From: Lachnospiraceae bacterium
Lineage (GTDB): Bacteria > Bacillota_A > Clostridia > Lachnospirales > Lachnospiraceae
DNA length: 23,886 nt
Assembly: GCA_009911175.1 (NCBI GenBank)
Contig: QXWX01000102.1
Coordinates: 1 to 23,886 of the forward strand
Direction of reading: 5' to 3'
Under the pieces are notes generated by a model, which was not told the origin of the DNA, searched no databases, and saw only the letters and a program-made list of their open reading frames with translations. The translations under genes and the position numbers were made by a program. This document shows, in pieces, positions 1 to 8,655 of the stretch (its first letter is position 1; every line of letters starts with the position of its first letter).

Positions 1-1
1 C

Positions 2-76
2 CTCCAATATTTTTCTTTATTGTACTTGAAATTTGGAGGAAATGCAAAAAAACTTTTCCGGTTTATCCGGGTTAGG
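2..76. repeat. Left copy of 75-bp terminal inverted repeat
   Basis: These 75 bases are the exact reverse complement of 23812-23886 at the other end of the window, and homology stops abruptly at 76/77. Read leftwards, the sequence begins with CCTAACCCGGATAAACCGG, contains a promoter, and ends in a purine-rich stretch with GGAGG running off the window. This is what the 5' end of an insertion sequence looks like, with its first gene just outside. The same end in two places, pointing outward, fits a multicopy element that stopped the assembly. No transposase of this copy is visible. Confidence 0.8.
19..47 (-). promoter_or_regulatory. Promoter inside left terminal repeat, firing out of the window
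   Basis: On the minus strand TTGCAT (42-47) and TACAAT (19-24) are separated by 17 bp, followed by an A-rich stretch and GGAGG at the window edge. It would drive a gene that begins just beyond the left end, presumably the transposase of the terminal element. The same arrangement appears in the right copy. Confidence 0.55.
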
Positions 77-176
77 CCAGTTATTAATTATTCGATGTAC
101 TAGTAAAAGATTTTGAACCAGCGAAGAACTTGCAATAAATGTTATTGGGAGTCTGCGTAAAGATGTGATATTTTAA

Positions 177-220
177 AGAACATCCTATACTCTGCAATTT
201 TGCAGAATACAGGATGTTCT
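177..220 (-). terminator. Hairpin terminator after the rhamnosidase gene
   Basis: Arms 177-196 and 201-220 form a 20-bp stem with two non-Watson-Crick positions around a 4-nt loop. It lies 37 bp downstream of the GH78 stop codon. The following T-run on the minus strand is short, so termination may be moderate or bidirectional. It probably ends the glycoside operon transcript. Confidence 0.6.
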
Positions 221-256
221 GTTCTTATGCGTTAAGTACCCTGCACTTTTTCAACG

Positions 257-1828
257 TCAAAAATACTCTCTCAAAAGCCACGCCGGCGTACAGCTCCACG
301 CATGGCAGAAGCTGTTCACCTGCGTATTTCCATAAGGCGAAGCGTTCGGATCCTTGGGGTCAAATGCCTCCCAGAAGGTATCCGCCCCCAGCTCGATCAT
401 ACCGCCCCAGTAGGTTCTCATCAGCTCCAGCGCCTTCTCCTTTTCTCCCACATGGAGCAGCGCCTCGATCACATGATGGTACGCGTAAGGCGTCGCCACG
501 CCCATTTCCGGGCTCTCCTCCAGGAGATGCAGCATCAGCCTGCGGCTCTGTTCCTTTTCCAATACATCCGCAAGGACCATCCACGCCTGGGTGGACCAGG
601 ATACCTGCCGGGACGCGCCGCTGACGAAAAATCCCTGCTCTTCATCCCAGAAACGCTTCTTTGCGTTTTCCAATGCTTCCTCTAAGAGCTTCTCGATCTC
701 TGCCTCCGCCTTCGGATCCTCCGCCAGACCCGCCAGCACTTTTCCGTGGCGCAGGCAGTAGATCCACACGCCCTGGGCCGGCGCCTGGCGGTCGATCCCG
801 TCCTTCCAGTCAATGAAAGCCAGCATGGGGTTCTTTTCCGTATCCGGCACGCCGTCCTTCATGTCCTCCTGGGCCAGCTCGATCTGCCGGTAAGCCGCAG
901 GCCACAGTTCCTTTACGATATCCAGATCCTTTGTCTCCTGATAATAGTCGTATAAAATGGAAACAAAGAACAGGGAATAATCCCACAAAAAGGTATCGTC
1001 CACCTGCATCACCGGCTCTGTGAACAGGCAGGCGCCGATCTTGCCGTCGTCCCGGGTCAGGCCTGCGAAGAGGTACATGCAGCGTTTCACCAGATCATAG
1101 TTGCCGAAGGTGGCGTAGTTTGCCTTTGCCTGCAGACGCAGGTCCCCGATCCACAGACGGCGGTCCCGCTTGGGGCCGTCCTCGAACACATGCTGCATGC
1201 AATCCTGCAGCGTTTTCAGGCTGGCGCGGTCGATCTTCTGCAGGTCTTCCGGCAGTCCCTCCACCGGCTTCACCGCATCCATGGATACGGCGGAAACGGC
1301 CGTCAGCTCCGCGTCTTCCACGACCACCTGAAACTTCTGGGAGGTATCCAGCGCCAGCACCTCCAGATAGCGGAACGCATACCGCCTGGGGAGCTTTAAC
1401 TCGCAGGGGAGCACATCGATATGGATAAACTCCTCCTGGATCCACCCCTTGCTGATCCAGCCCTCATAGGTGGAGGAATCCTCCAGGATCTCGTTGGCGA
1501 TCTCCGCGAATTCCAGCCGCAGAAATGCCGGAGCATCCTGGGGGCTTCCCGCGGAATTCAGCTTTAATGTCACATATCCCACATGATGGTCGCCGAAATC
1601 CATACAGATGCTGTCTCCCTTTGCCAGCCGTCTCTTCGGCATTTCTTCGATCCCTGTTTTTTCTGTTACCACGCCGTGTCCCTGTTCCGACCGTCCGATC
1701 GTCACCAGTGACACGGGAGCAGTCTTTTTCTCGATCAGGTCATGATCCAGTTCCACCGCTTTCTTTACAAATGCGTCCACCGTTTTCCGTTTCATTTCCG
1801 GTATCACGCTCACCAATGCTTCTGCCAT
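257..1828 (-). CDS. GH78-type alpha-L-rhamnosidase (six-hairpin glycosidase)
   Basis: This 523-residue protein probably hydrolyses terminal alpha-L-rhamnose from glycosides in the cytoplasm; no signal peptide is seen. Residues 1 to about 200 look like a beta-sandwich. The (alpha/alpha)6 barrel follows, with GPKRDRRLWIGDLRLQ near residues 215-230 matching the family DxPxRDxRxxWxGD block. The C-terminal part has DTFWEAFDP (likely general base Glu near 486) and NSFCHAWSCTPAWLL, both typical of GH78. It is shorter than many GH78 enzymes because accessory N-terminal domains are missing. The ATG at 1828 was chosen because AGGAGG lies 9 nt upstream; a longer reading frame runs into a tandem repeat. 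It is the last gene of the operon. Substrate is inferred; related six-hairpin families cannot be excluded. Confidence 0.8.
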   Translation of the reverse strand: MAEALVSVIPEMKRKTVDAFVKKAVELDHDLIEKKTAPVSLVTIGRSEQGHGVVTEKTGIEEMPKRRLAKGDSICMDFGDHHVGYVTLKLNSAGSPQDAPAFLRLEFAEIANEILEDSSTYEGWISKGWIQEEFIHIDVLPCELKLPRRYAFRYLEVLALDTSQKFQVVVEDAELTAVSAVSMDAVKPVEGLPEDLQKIDRASLKTLQDCMQHVFEDGPKRDRRLWIGDLRLQAKANYATFGNYDLVKRCMYLFAGLTRDDGKIGACLFTEPVMQVDDTFLWDYSLFFVSILYDYYQETKDLDIVKELWPAAYRQIELAQEDMKDGVPDTEKNPMLAFIDWKDGIDRQAPAQGVWIYCLRHGKVLAGLAEDPKAEAEIEKLLEEALENAKKRFWDEEQGFFVSGASRQVSWSTQAWMVLADVLEKEQSRRLMLHLLEESPEMGVATPYAYHHVIEALLHVGEKEKALELMRTYWGGMIELGADTFWEAFDPKDPNASPYGNTQVNSFCHAWSCTPAWLLREYF

Positions 1829-1846
1829 GCTTATTCCTCCTATAAA

Positions 1847-2020
1847 GTTGTATCGGCACGCGCCGCTTCGCGTCACCTGCCATATCATCGGAAAGCATTC
1901 AAAAAATGCTTCGCATTTGCCTTCCTCCTGACAGTTGTATCGGCACGCGCCGCTTCGCGTCACCTGCCATATCGTCGGAAAGCATTCAAAAAATGCTTCG
2001 CATTTGCCTTCCTCCTGACA
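1847..2020. repeat. Two tandem copies of an 87-bp intergenic unit
   Basis: Positions 1847-1933 and 1934-2020 are identical except for one base (A or G in CATATCRTCGG). Read on the minus strand, each unit contains a strong AGGAGG followed by ATG and a five-codon frame (MRSIF then TGA), plus the palindrome AAGCATT-N5-AATGCTT. The pair fills almost the whole gap between the GH1 stop and the GH78 start, so any transcript entering GH78 carries both copies. It may be a recent slippage duplication or a duplicated translational leader. Confidence 0.9.
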
Positions 2021-2035
2021 TATGATTATTTCTAA

Positions 2036-3499
<1,464 letters not shown>

Positions 3500-3550
3500 T
3501 CAATATACTCACGGCCGATGAAATCTGCCGGGAGTATCGCGCCAGCCGTA

Positions 3551-3578
3551 GCCGCGAAGCGGCATATTTCCTTATGCG
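3551..3578. other. Compact hairpins in the ROK-GH1 intergenic gap
   Basis: GCCGCGAAGCGGC (3551-3563) is a perfect 5-bp stem closed on GAA. It overlaps a second possible stem, GCATA with TATGC. The gap of 191 bp otherwise shows only the GH1 ribosome binding site. On the transcript these hairpins could set the ratio of kinase to hydrolase expression, but no T-run follows, so they are not a clear terminator. Confidence 0.4.
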
Positions 3579-3636
3579 GCTGCGCGCATCATGTTATGCT
3601 GTGCGGCAGATTTATCTGGCGCGCAGTATAACCTCT

Positions 3637-4563
3637 TCATGCTGCTGCTTTTAGTTCTTTAAAACGATACAGCGCCCCGATCAGGTTCGCGTCGTTGTAA
3701 AATCTGCAGGTCGTCAGCGTTGGTTTCGGAATATGAGGACTGATCATTTTAATGGGGTTGTTGTCAACCAGCGCGTCCATGCTCTCCCGCAGATATTCCA
3801 GAAGCAGCGGCTGCTGGCTGATCCCGCCGCCGATCGCCACACAGTCCAGATCCAGCAGGATATTCAAATTGTAGATCTGCACCGCCAGGGAATCGGTAAA
3901 ATCCCTCAGCCCTTTGAGTACTTCCGGATTTCTGTCATTGGCCTGCTGAAAAATCCGGATCCCATCGTATTCCTCCCAGTTCGTTCCGGTGTACTTTGCC
4001 ACCGCCTTTGCCAGCCCCGGCGCGCCGCCGGAGATCCCCCAGTAGCCGTCCAGCGCCTGGGATTGGTTCTCATTGGCGCACACATAGCTGTACTCTCCTG
4101 CCGAAAAATGGCTTCCCCGGTAGAGCGCCCCGTTTAGGATCAGGCCGCCGCCTACCCCGGAGCCCAGTACCACCACGGCGCCGTTTCTGCAGCCTTTCAG
4201 GCTGCCCTGCCAAAATTCTGCCAGAGCCGCGCATTTCCCGTCATTTTCGATGGATACCGGAAATCCGTACCGGCTTTCCAGCTCCTCCGCCACCGGAGAC
4301 TCGCTGAGATAGGCAAGGTAACCTGCGGTCACACAATATCCACGTTCCGAATCCAGCATCCCGGGCAGGCTCATGGCGATCCCCGCGATCCGGTCCCTGT
4401 ACTGCTCCGCGATTCCGTCCAGCATGCGGTAATAGTCTTCCTTTTTGTGGTCCTTGTAGCCGGGAGTGGGAACCTTGTTTTTTTCCAAAATCGCGGCGTT
4501 TTCGTCCATCAAGGCGTATTTGGTAAATGTCCCGCCGCCGTCAATCACGAGATAATTTTCCAT
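3637..4563 (-). CDS. bglK: ROK-family sugar kinase, BglK-like beta-glucoside kinase
   Basis: This 308-residue ROK kinase is proposed to phosphorylate the 6-hydroxyl of imported beta-glucosides using ATP. It opens with the phosphate motif LVIDGGGTFTKYALMD, has the catalytic Asp108 in IENDGKC, and has the LGSGVGGGLILNG block at 133-145. The Cys-rich zinc motif of glucokinase-type ROK proteins is absent. The C-terminus NDANLIGALYRFKEL and the SHFSAGEYSY segment resemble the Klebsiella beta-glucoside kinase BglK as I recall it. The position between a symporter and a 6-phospho-beta-glucosidase fits that role. The gene starts 24 bp after the nucleoside-hydrolase-like gene with GAGGTG upstream, so the two are co-transcribed. 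A kinase for another free sugar (allose, glucose) is the alternative. Confidence 0.8.
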   Translation of the reverse strand: MENYLVIDGGGTFTKYALMDENAAILEKNKVPTPGYKDHKKEDYYRMLDGIAEQYRDRIAGIAMSLPGMLDSERGYCVTAGYLAYLSESPVAEELESRYGFPVSIENDGKCAALAEFWQGSLKGCRNGAVVVLGSGVGGGLILNGALYRGSHFSAGEYSYVCANENQSQALDGYWGISGGAPGLAKAVAKYTGTNWEEYDGIRIFQQANDRNPEVLKGLRDFTDSLAVQIYNLNILLDLDCVAIGGGISQQPLLLEYLRESMDALVDNNPIKMISPHIPKPTLTTCRFYNDANLIGALYRFKELKAAA

Positions 4564-4587
4564 CCCCGTTCACCTCGTTTTTTCTGC

Positions 4588-5505
4588 TTATCCAAAATTA
4601 ATCGCCAGCTTCGCGAAAAAGTCTTCCAGCGTCAGCCTGGCATCCAGATATTTATACACCCGGATCTCCCGGTTGTCCTGTCCGTGGATATAGGTCATAT
4701 CCTCCGCGACCCTGGGGGCGGGTACGAGATCGTAGCTGACCTTTTCCAACTCCTCCATAAGCACGGCGATGGTTCCCTGGTCGCCCAGTCCCCAGATCTC
4801 TCCGTGGGGCCATGCCATTTCATATTTTGCCGCGTACTGGTTGAACTCTACCATCTGCCGGAACAGATATTCCCCGATCTTTCCGCAGGGACGGACCTTG
4901 TGCTGCAATTCTGCCAAAGACACCGCCATCACCTTGTACAGGCTCTTGGGAACCTGCCACAGCGGAACTTGCGACGAAAAGATCACATTTGCCGCATGGA
5001 CATCCATCATCAGGTTGAACTCAAATCCGCCCTTCGGGTAGTCCCCTCCTCCGATCCAGATAATCGTCATCCGTTCGGCGATCTCCGGCTTCATCAGTAG
5101 CGCGGAAGCCACGTCAGTCACCGCGCCCTGGCAGGCAACGTACAGCGGGCGGCTGTCCTCCCTCATGGCCTCCTCTATGATAAATCTCGCTCCCTCGGAA
5201 TCAATCGGGGTCTTTTCGTCCTTCATTCCGGTGGCAGCTCCCATGAGCACAGGGTATTTTCCTTCCAGCCCCATCAGGTCCAGTACCTTGATGACCTCAT
5301 CGTAGCTGGCTTTCGCGGTTCCCTCCTCCCCGTAGGTCTGGGGATTTTTCCAGAAATGCCCTGCCACGATCCCTTTTACGTCGAATCGGGGTGTCATCAG
5401 GTGATGCGCCACAGCAAACTGGTCATCCGCTTCATTTTTGCAGTCCGTATGTACGATCACACGGACCTTTTTGTTTTCCGGTACTACATACTCATAGTTC
5501 CACAT
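4588..5505 (-). CDS. Nucleoside-hydrolase-like glycosidase (IUNH superfamily)
   Basis: This 305-residue cytosolic protein belongs to the inosine-uridine nucleoside hydrolase fold, which cleaves N-ribosides using a calcium-bound water. The N-terminal signature reads VIVHTDCKNEADDQFAVAHHL. Asp21 would be the catalytic base, and Asp27/Asp28 would be calcium ligands. The spacing is two residues longer than the usual DxDPGxDD, resembling the more distant DUF1593-like branch. GDQGTIAVLM near the C-terminus keeps the family Asp but lacks the adjacent His of classical enzymes. AGGAGG sits 7 nt before ATG. It lies directly upstream of the sugar kinase. Its place in a beta-glucoside operon suggests a substrate other than ordinary nucleosides, but the true substrate is unknown. 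Confidence 0.7.
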   Translation of the reverse strand: MWNYEYVVPENKKVRVIVHTDCKNEADDQFAVAHHLMTPRFDVKGIVAGHFWKNPQTYGEEGTAKASYDEVIKVLDLMGLEGKYPVLMGAATGMKDEKTPIDSEGARFIIEEAMREDSRPLYVACQGAVTDVASALLMKPEIAERMTIIWIGGGDYPKGGFEFNLMMDVHAANVIFSSQVPLWQVPKSLYKVMAVSLAELQHKVRPCGKIGEYLFRQMVEFNQYAAKYEMAWPHGEIWGLGDQGTIAVLMEELEKVSYDLVPAPRVAEDMTYIHGQDNREIRVYKYLDARLTLEDFFAKLAINFG

Positions 5506-5538
5506 AATCCTTCCTCCTTATGAGCATATTTTCATATA

Positions 5539-5556
5539 GGATGCCCGTGGGCATCC
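5539..5556. other. 18-bp perfect palindrome ahead of the nucleoside-hydrolase-like gene
   Basis: GGATGCCCGTGGGCATCC is perfectly self-complementary. It lies 34 bp upstream of the ATG and just after the intra-operon terminator in transcript direction. It could be an operator, or an mRNA 5' stabilising or processing hairpin. No assignment is possible from sequence alone. Confidence 0.5.
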
Positions 5557-5581
5557 CGTCATGGCCATTCAGCCGGTTTAT

Positions 5582-5608
5582 AAAAAAAGAGTTTTGCTTG
5601 CGAAACTC
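5582..5608 (-). terminator. Intra-operon intrinsic terminator after the symporter
   Basis: On the minus strand GAGTTT-N8-AAACTC is followed directly by seven T residues. It lies 71 bp after the symporter stop codon and before the nucleoside-hydrolase-like gene, all on the same strand. It should reduce transcription of the enzyme genes relative to the transporter, or mark the end of a separate transporter transcript. Confidence 0.7.
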
Positions 5609-5678
5609 GCGCCTGCGGCGGTTGCATCGCAACATCTACCTTGTACGCCGCGGCGCGCATCCCTCAGAGGGCTTTTTC

Positions 5679-7112
5679 TTACTCAGACTCCGCCTGACGC
5701 TTGTTCAGATCCGCGCGGATCTCCGGATATCTCTTATCCAGGTCATACGGGATCATGACCGCGATCGCCAGGATCGTAGACACCAGGGACAATCCACCGA
5801 ACGCGAAGTTGATGGCGGTCTGTGTCTTCGGAAATACTTCCGCCAGATTCTGTCCTGCCTTCAATGCGGCATCCATTGCCTCGGAGTCATAGGCTCCCCA
5901 TACCAGAAGCGCGGATACGATAGCCGATGCGGACGCGCTGGACAGCTTGTTCACAAAGCCGGAAAGCGCGTTCTGGGTTCCTCCCAGATTCCGTCCGCAC
6001 TGCCATTCCGTGTAGTCGTAGATATCCGGCATCATGGAGAAGAACATGCTGGAGCGGAAGCCGAAGCCCAGACCGATCAGTGCCAGGGACAGGGTTGCGA
6101 TCGTACCGTTGGAGGTAAAGAACAGGATCGCGTAGCCGATCACGTCAACGATCGCGCCGAACTGCATCAGCTTTACCTTGTGGATCCCGCGTCCGTTCAG
6201 GTATGCCGCCAGGATCATCGTCGGGATCGCCAGGATCGTCAGCAGGGACAGGGCCAGCGGCATGGAGCTTTGATCGCATACAATGTAATTATAGTAGTAC
6301 TGCATTGCCCCGTACATTCCAAGGTAACCCAGGAACAGGAAGAACACAAGGAGCAGAAGCATGATATAATACTTATTTTTAAAGACAGCGCCCAGATCCT
6401 GCAGGATGGAAGATTTTGCCACGGTCTTGGACGGCGGGTTGATCTCTGCCGTATTGAATACACACAGGCACATGATGACAATGACCATCAGGCCGAGCAC
6501 GATATTGGTGTTCCGGTAGCCTGTCGCCAGCGCCGCGCCTGTCGCGTCCTGGGAACCTGCAAAATAGTAAACCATCGGGATGACGAACAGGGAAGAGGTC
6601 AAGGATCCCAGGTTCGAAAATACGGTACGCGTGGTCGCGATCTTGGTACGCTCTGTCGGAGACGGAGACAGCGCGGAAACGATGGGCGCCATGGGGATAT
6701 TGACCAGGGTATATCCAAAGGAAAAGATCACGTAGGTCACGTAAGCCCAGGCCAGCTTCGCGCCTGCGCTCCATCCGGTGGGAACGGAGAACAGCAGTAC
6801 CATGCCGATCGCCAGCACCGGCGCGCCGCACAGCATCCATGGACGGTAACGGCCCATCTTCGTATCTGTACGGTCGATCAGCGAACCTACCATGTAGTCT
6901 GTAAATGCATCAATAAACTTTGTAACAACGAACATAAATCCAACTGCCGAAGCGCCCAGTCCCGCACAGTTTGTATAGTAAAACAACAGATAGGTATTTG
7001 CCAGAAGGTATGCCAGGTTGCAGGCATAATCGCTGATACCAAATCCAATACGCTGCCTCCATTTAAAGGCGGTCGTCTCATAATAGCTCGGTTCATGTTT
7101 TAATATTTGCAT
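5679..7112 (-). CDS. GPH-family (MelB-like) glycoside:cation symporter
   Basis: This 477-residue, about 12-helix inner-membrane protein belongs to the glycoside-pentoside-hexuronide:cation symporter family, which imports intact glycosides with Na+ or H+. The diagnostic cytoplasmic loop DRTDTKMGRYRPWML follows the second helix pair. GFRSSMFFSMMPDIYDYTEW is the other typical GPH block, in the C-terminal half. Ribosome binding site GAGGAG lies upstream of the ATG. It is the first gene after the AraC regulator and is preceded by a recognisable promoter. It presumably supplies the unphosphorylated beta-glucoside or rhamnosyl-glucoside used by the downstream ROK kinase, GH1 and GH78 enzymes. The substrate cannot be read from the sequence. 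Confidence 0.88.
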   Translation of the reverse strand: MQILKHEPSYYETTAFKWRQRIGFGISDYACNLAYLLANTYLLFYYTNCAGLGASAVGFMFVVTKFIDAFTDYMVGSLIDRTDTKMGRYRPWMLCGAPVLAIGMVLLFSVPTGWSAGAKLAWAYVTYVIFSFGYTLVNIPMAPIVSALSPSPTERTKIATTRTVFSNLGSLTSSLFVIPMVYYFAGSQDATGAALATGYRNTNIVLGLMVIVIMCLCVFNTAEINPPSKTVAKSSILQDLGAVFKNKYYIMLLLLVFFLFLGYLGMYGAMQYYYNYIVCDQSSMPLALSLLTILAIPTMILAAYLNGRGIHKVKLMQFGAIVDVIGYAILFFTSNGTIATLSLALIGLGFGFRSSMFFSMMPDIYDYTEWQCGRNLGGTQNALSGFVNKLSSASASAIVSALLVWGAYDSEAMDAALKAGQNLAEVFPKTQTAINFAFGGLSLVSTILAIAVMIPYDLDKRYPEIRADLNKRQAESE

Positions 7113-7147
7113 AATGATTATCTCCTCTTCCTTTTCATTTTCTTTTT

Positions 7148-7186
7148 GAAACGCGTTTCCTGATCACTTGTGATGGTTGTATTATA
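7148..7186 (-). promoter_or_regulatory. Symporter promoter with two palindromic operators
   Basis: A consensus -10 TATAAT lies at 7181-7186 on the minus strand with only a poor -35 (TATAGA), as expected for an activator-dependent promoter. ATCACTTGTGAT (7163-7174) is a palindrome over the probable start point. GAAACGCGTTTC (7148-7159) is a perfect 12-bp palindrome just downstream, in a roadblock position. The nearby AraC protein is the obvious activator. The second palindrome resembles a LacI-type site, but its centre differs from the usual CcpA cre. Confidence 0.55.
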
Positions 7187-7250
7187 GCCTCCGCGAGAAG
7201 ATATCTATATCATTATTTCAATATTTTTATCAAAATTAAAACATATTTGT

Positions 7251-7301
7251 ACCTGCACGGCTGCGATGAAGCTCCATTTCTGGATCAGCAGCCGTACAGG
7301 T
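7251..7301 (-). terminator. Long hairpin between the AraC gene and symporter promoter
   Basis: Arms 7251-7264 and 7288-7301 pair over 14 bp with one mismatch around a 23-nt loop. It starts 22 bp after the AraC gene stop and before the symporter promoter, so it probably ends the regulator transcript. The downstream sequence is AT-rich but lacks a clean T-run. Confidence 0.5.
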
Positions 7302-7323
7302 AAAAATCATTCCAGCGCATTGG

Positions 7324-8514
7324 TCAGGAGCGGAACTCCTTCTCTTTATATTGATCCCGGTACTGCTTGGGCGTCATCTTCATATACCGCTTGAACGCAT
7401 TTCCAAAATGGCTCTGGGAGTGGAAGCATACATAGTCGCTGATCTCCGTCAGGCTGGCCTCCGAATATTTCAGAAGATTTGCCGCCCGCTCCACACGGAA
7501 CTTCTGGATATATTCCTGGATTGTCATGCCTATATCCTGACGGAATACCCTTGAGAGATGCCCCGGGCTGATCCCGATGGCCTCTGCGATCTCTTCCAGA
7601 TAGATCTTATGATTATAATTTTTATAAATGTAATCCTTGCACTGTTCCGTATAGCTGCTGGCCGCCTTTTCAGACTTCACCTCCGCGACCAGGCTTGCAA
7701 ATTCGTAGATTGCTTTTCGGAAATATTCCTGCAGCTGATTTGTATCTGCGCACCTGTCGATCCGGTTGATAAAAATATCGCTCAGACGGTAGGCCCTGGC
7801 AGGAGAGACCCCGCCCGCGATGGCCTCCCGCGTACACACGGTCACCGAGGTCACGGCCAGGTTCTTATAATGGTTCTTTTTCCTGCCGGAAAGGATTCCC
7901 GCATTTTCAAAAAGCACATCCGCCCTCCGCCTGGCTTCTCCGGGACGGCCCTCCCGAACGCTTTCCATGACATAGCGTTCCTCCTGGTAGGTGTGATGGT
8001 ACATATCGTCGTCCAGCTTCCGCATCTCCAGGACTGTATCCTCTTTTTCAACCTCCGCCTCCACTTCCTCCACCAGACCATTTTCCTTCAAAATCTCCTC
8101 GCAGTCAAGCGGAACTCCATTTTCCAGTTCACTGATCACAGCCGCGTAGGTCAGGATCCGGAAAAGGACGGTCTTCACCGGATGCTTCTTCTCCTCCCCG
8201 GCAATGCCGTAAGCCTCATAGAACCGGTTCAGGCCGGCATAATCCATGTCCTCCGTGCAGACCGGTCCGGCCAGATAAAAGCCGCTCTTTCCTTTTACGC
8301 AGATAAAAAAGGCCCTGTATTCATCTTTATAGACGACCGGAAGCGCCTGGCGCATGCAGCGTTTGACCAGCAGCTCCACAAGAAACGGGGCGCACACAAA
8401 GGGGCTTTCCTGTTCTAAAAATGCACCGATGCTTTTCGGTGCACTGTTCTCGTCCTCTGTGCAGAAAATGGGGATTCCGCAGAGTGCTTCTATTTTTTCC
8501 ATCAATTGAGACAT
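7324..8514 (-). CDS. AraC-family transcriptional regulator of the glycoside operon
   Basis: This 396-residue protein has a C-terminal AraC DNA-binding domain of about 100 residues: LEEIAEAIGISPGHLSRVFRQ is the first helix-turn-helix, and the ASLTEISDYVCFHSQSHFGNAFKRYMKMTPKQYR block is the second with the family signature. The N-terminal 290 residues form a separate ligand-sensing or dimerisation region that I do not recognise. The ATG at 8514 was chosen because AGGAGG lies 6 nt upstream; the frame is open further upstream without a good site. The gene sits immediately upstream of the symporter on the same strand and is the likely activator of its weak -35 promoter. The ligand is presumably the imported glycoside. 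Confidence 0.85.
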   Translation of the reverse strand: MSQLMEKIEALCGIPIFCTEDENSAPKSIGAFLEQESPFVCAPFLVELLVKRCMRQALPVVYKDEYRAFFICVKGKSGFYLAGPVCTEDMDYAGLNRFYEAYGIAGEEKKHPVKTVLFRILTYAAVISELENGVPLDCEEILKENGLVEEVEAEVEKEDTVLEMRKLDDDMYHHTYQEERYVMESVREGRPGEARRRADVLFENAGILSGRKKNHYKNLAVTSVTVCTREAIAGGVSPARAYRLSDIFINRIDRCADTNQLQEYFRKAIYEFASLVAEVKSEKAASSYTEQCKDYIYKNYNHKIYLEEIAEAIGISPGHLSRVFRQDIGMTIQEYIQKFRVERAANLLKYSEASLTEISDYVCFHSQSHFGNAFKRYMKMTPKQYRDQYKEKEFRS

Positions 8515-8615
8515 CGCGATCCTCCTGTGTAAGGAACTGTGCAAAAAACTTCCAGATGTTCGGTTGGAGGCTCCAAGGATCATCCAACCTATCTATTCAG
8601 AAAAACTTCCAGCTG

Positions 8616-8643
8616 TGCGGCGCCGCCCGCGCGCCGTGCCGCA
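8616..8643 (-). terminator. GC-rich hairpin after the TetR gene
   Basis: TGCGGC and GCCGCA form the outer stem of a very GC-rich hairpin 13 bp downstream of the TetR stop. In transcript direction a run of five T follows about 10 nt later. It is a plausible but imperfect terminator separating the MATE-TetR transcript from the AraC gene. Confidence 0.35.
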
Positions 8644-8655
8644 AGCCGCGTACAT

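Noticed and set aside
1847..2020. CRISPR array
   Set aside because: Only two units of 87 bp, directly adjacent without spacers, and no cas genes in the window.
5520..7103. 527-codon plus-strand frame opposite the symporter
   Set aside because: It is the antisense of a clear GPH symporter, with low-complexity His/Arg/Gln-rich composition and no domain. It is a shadow frame.
7148..7159. Standard CcpA cre site
   Set aside because: GAAACGCGTTTC has GC at its symmetry centre, while cre sites have CG at the centre with different flanking bases. It is kept only as an unnamed palindrome.
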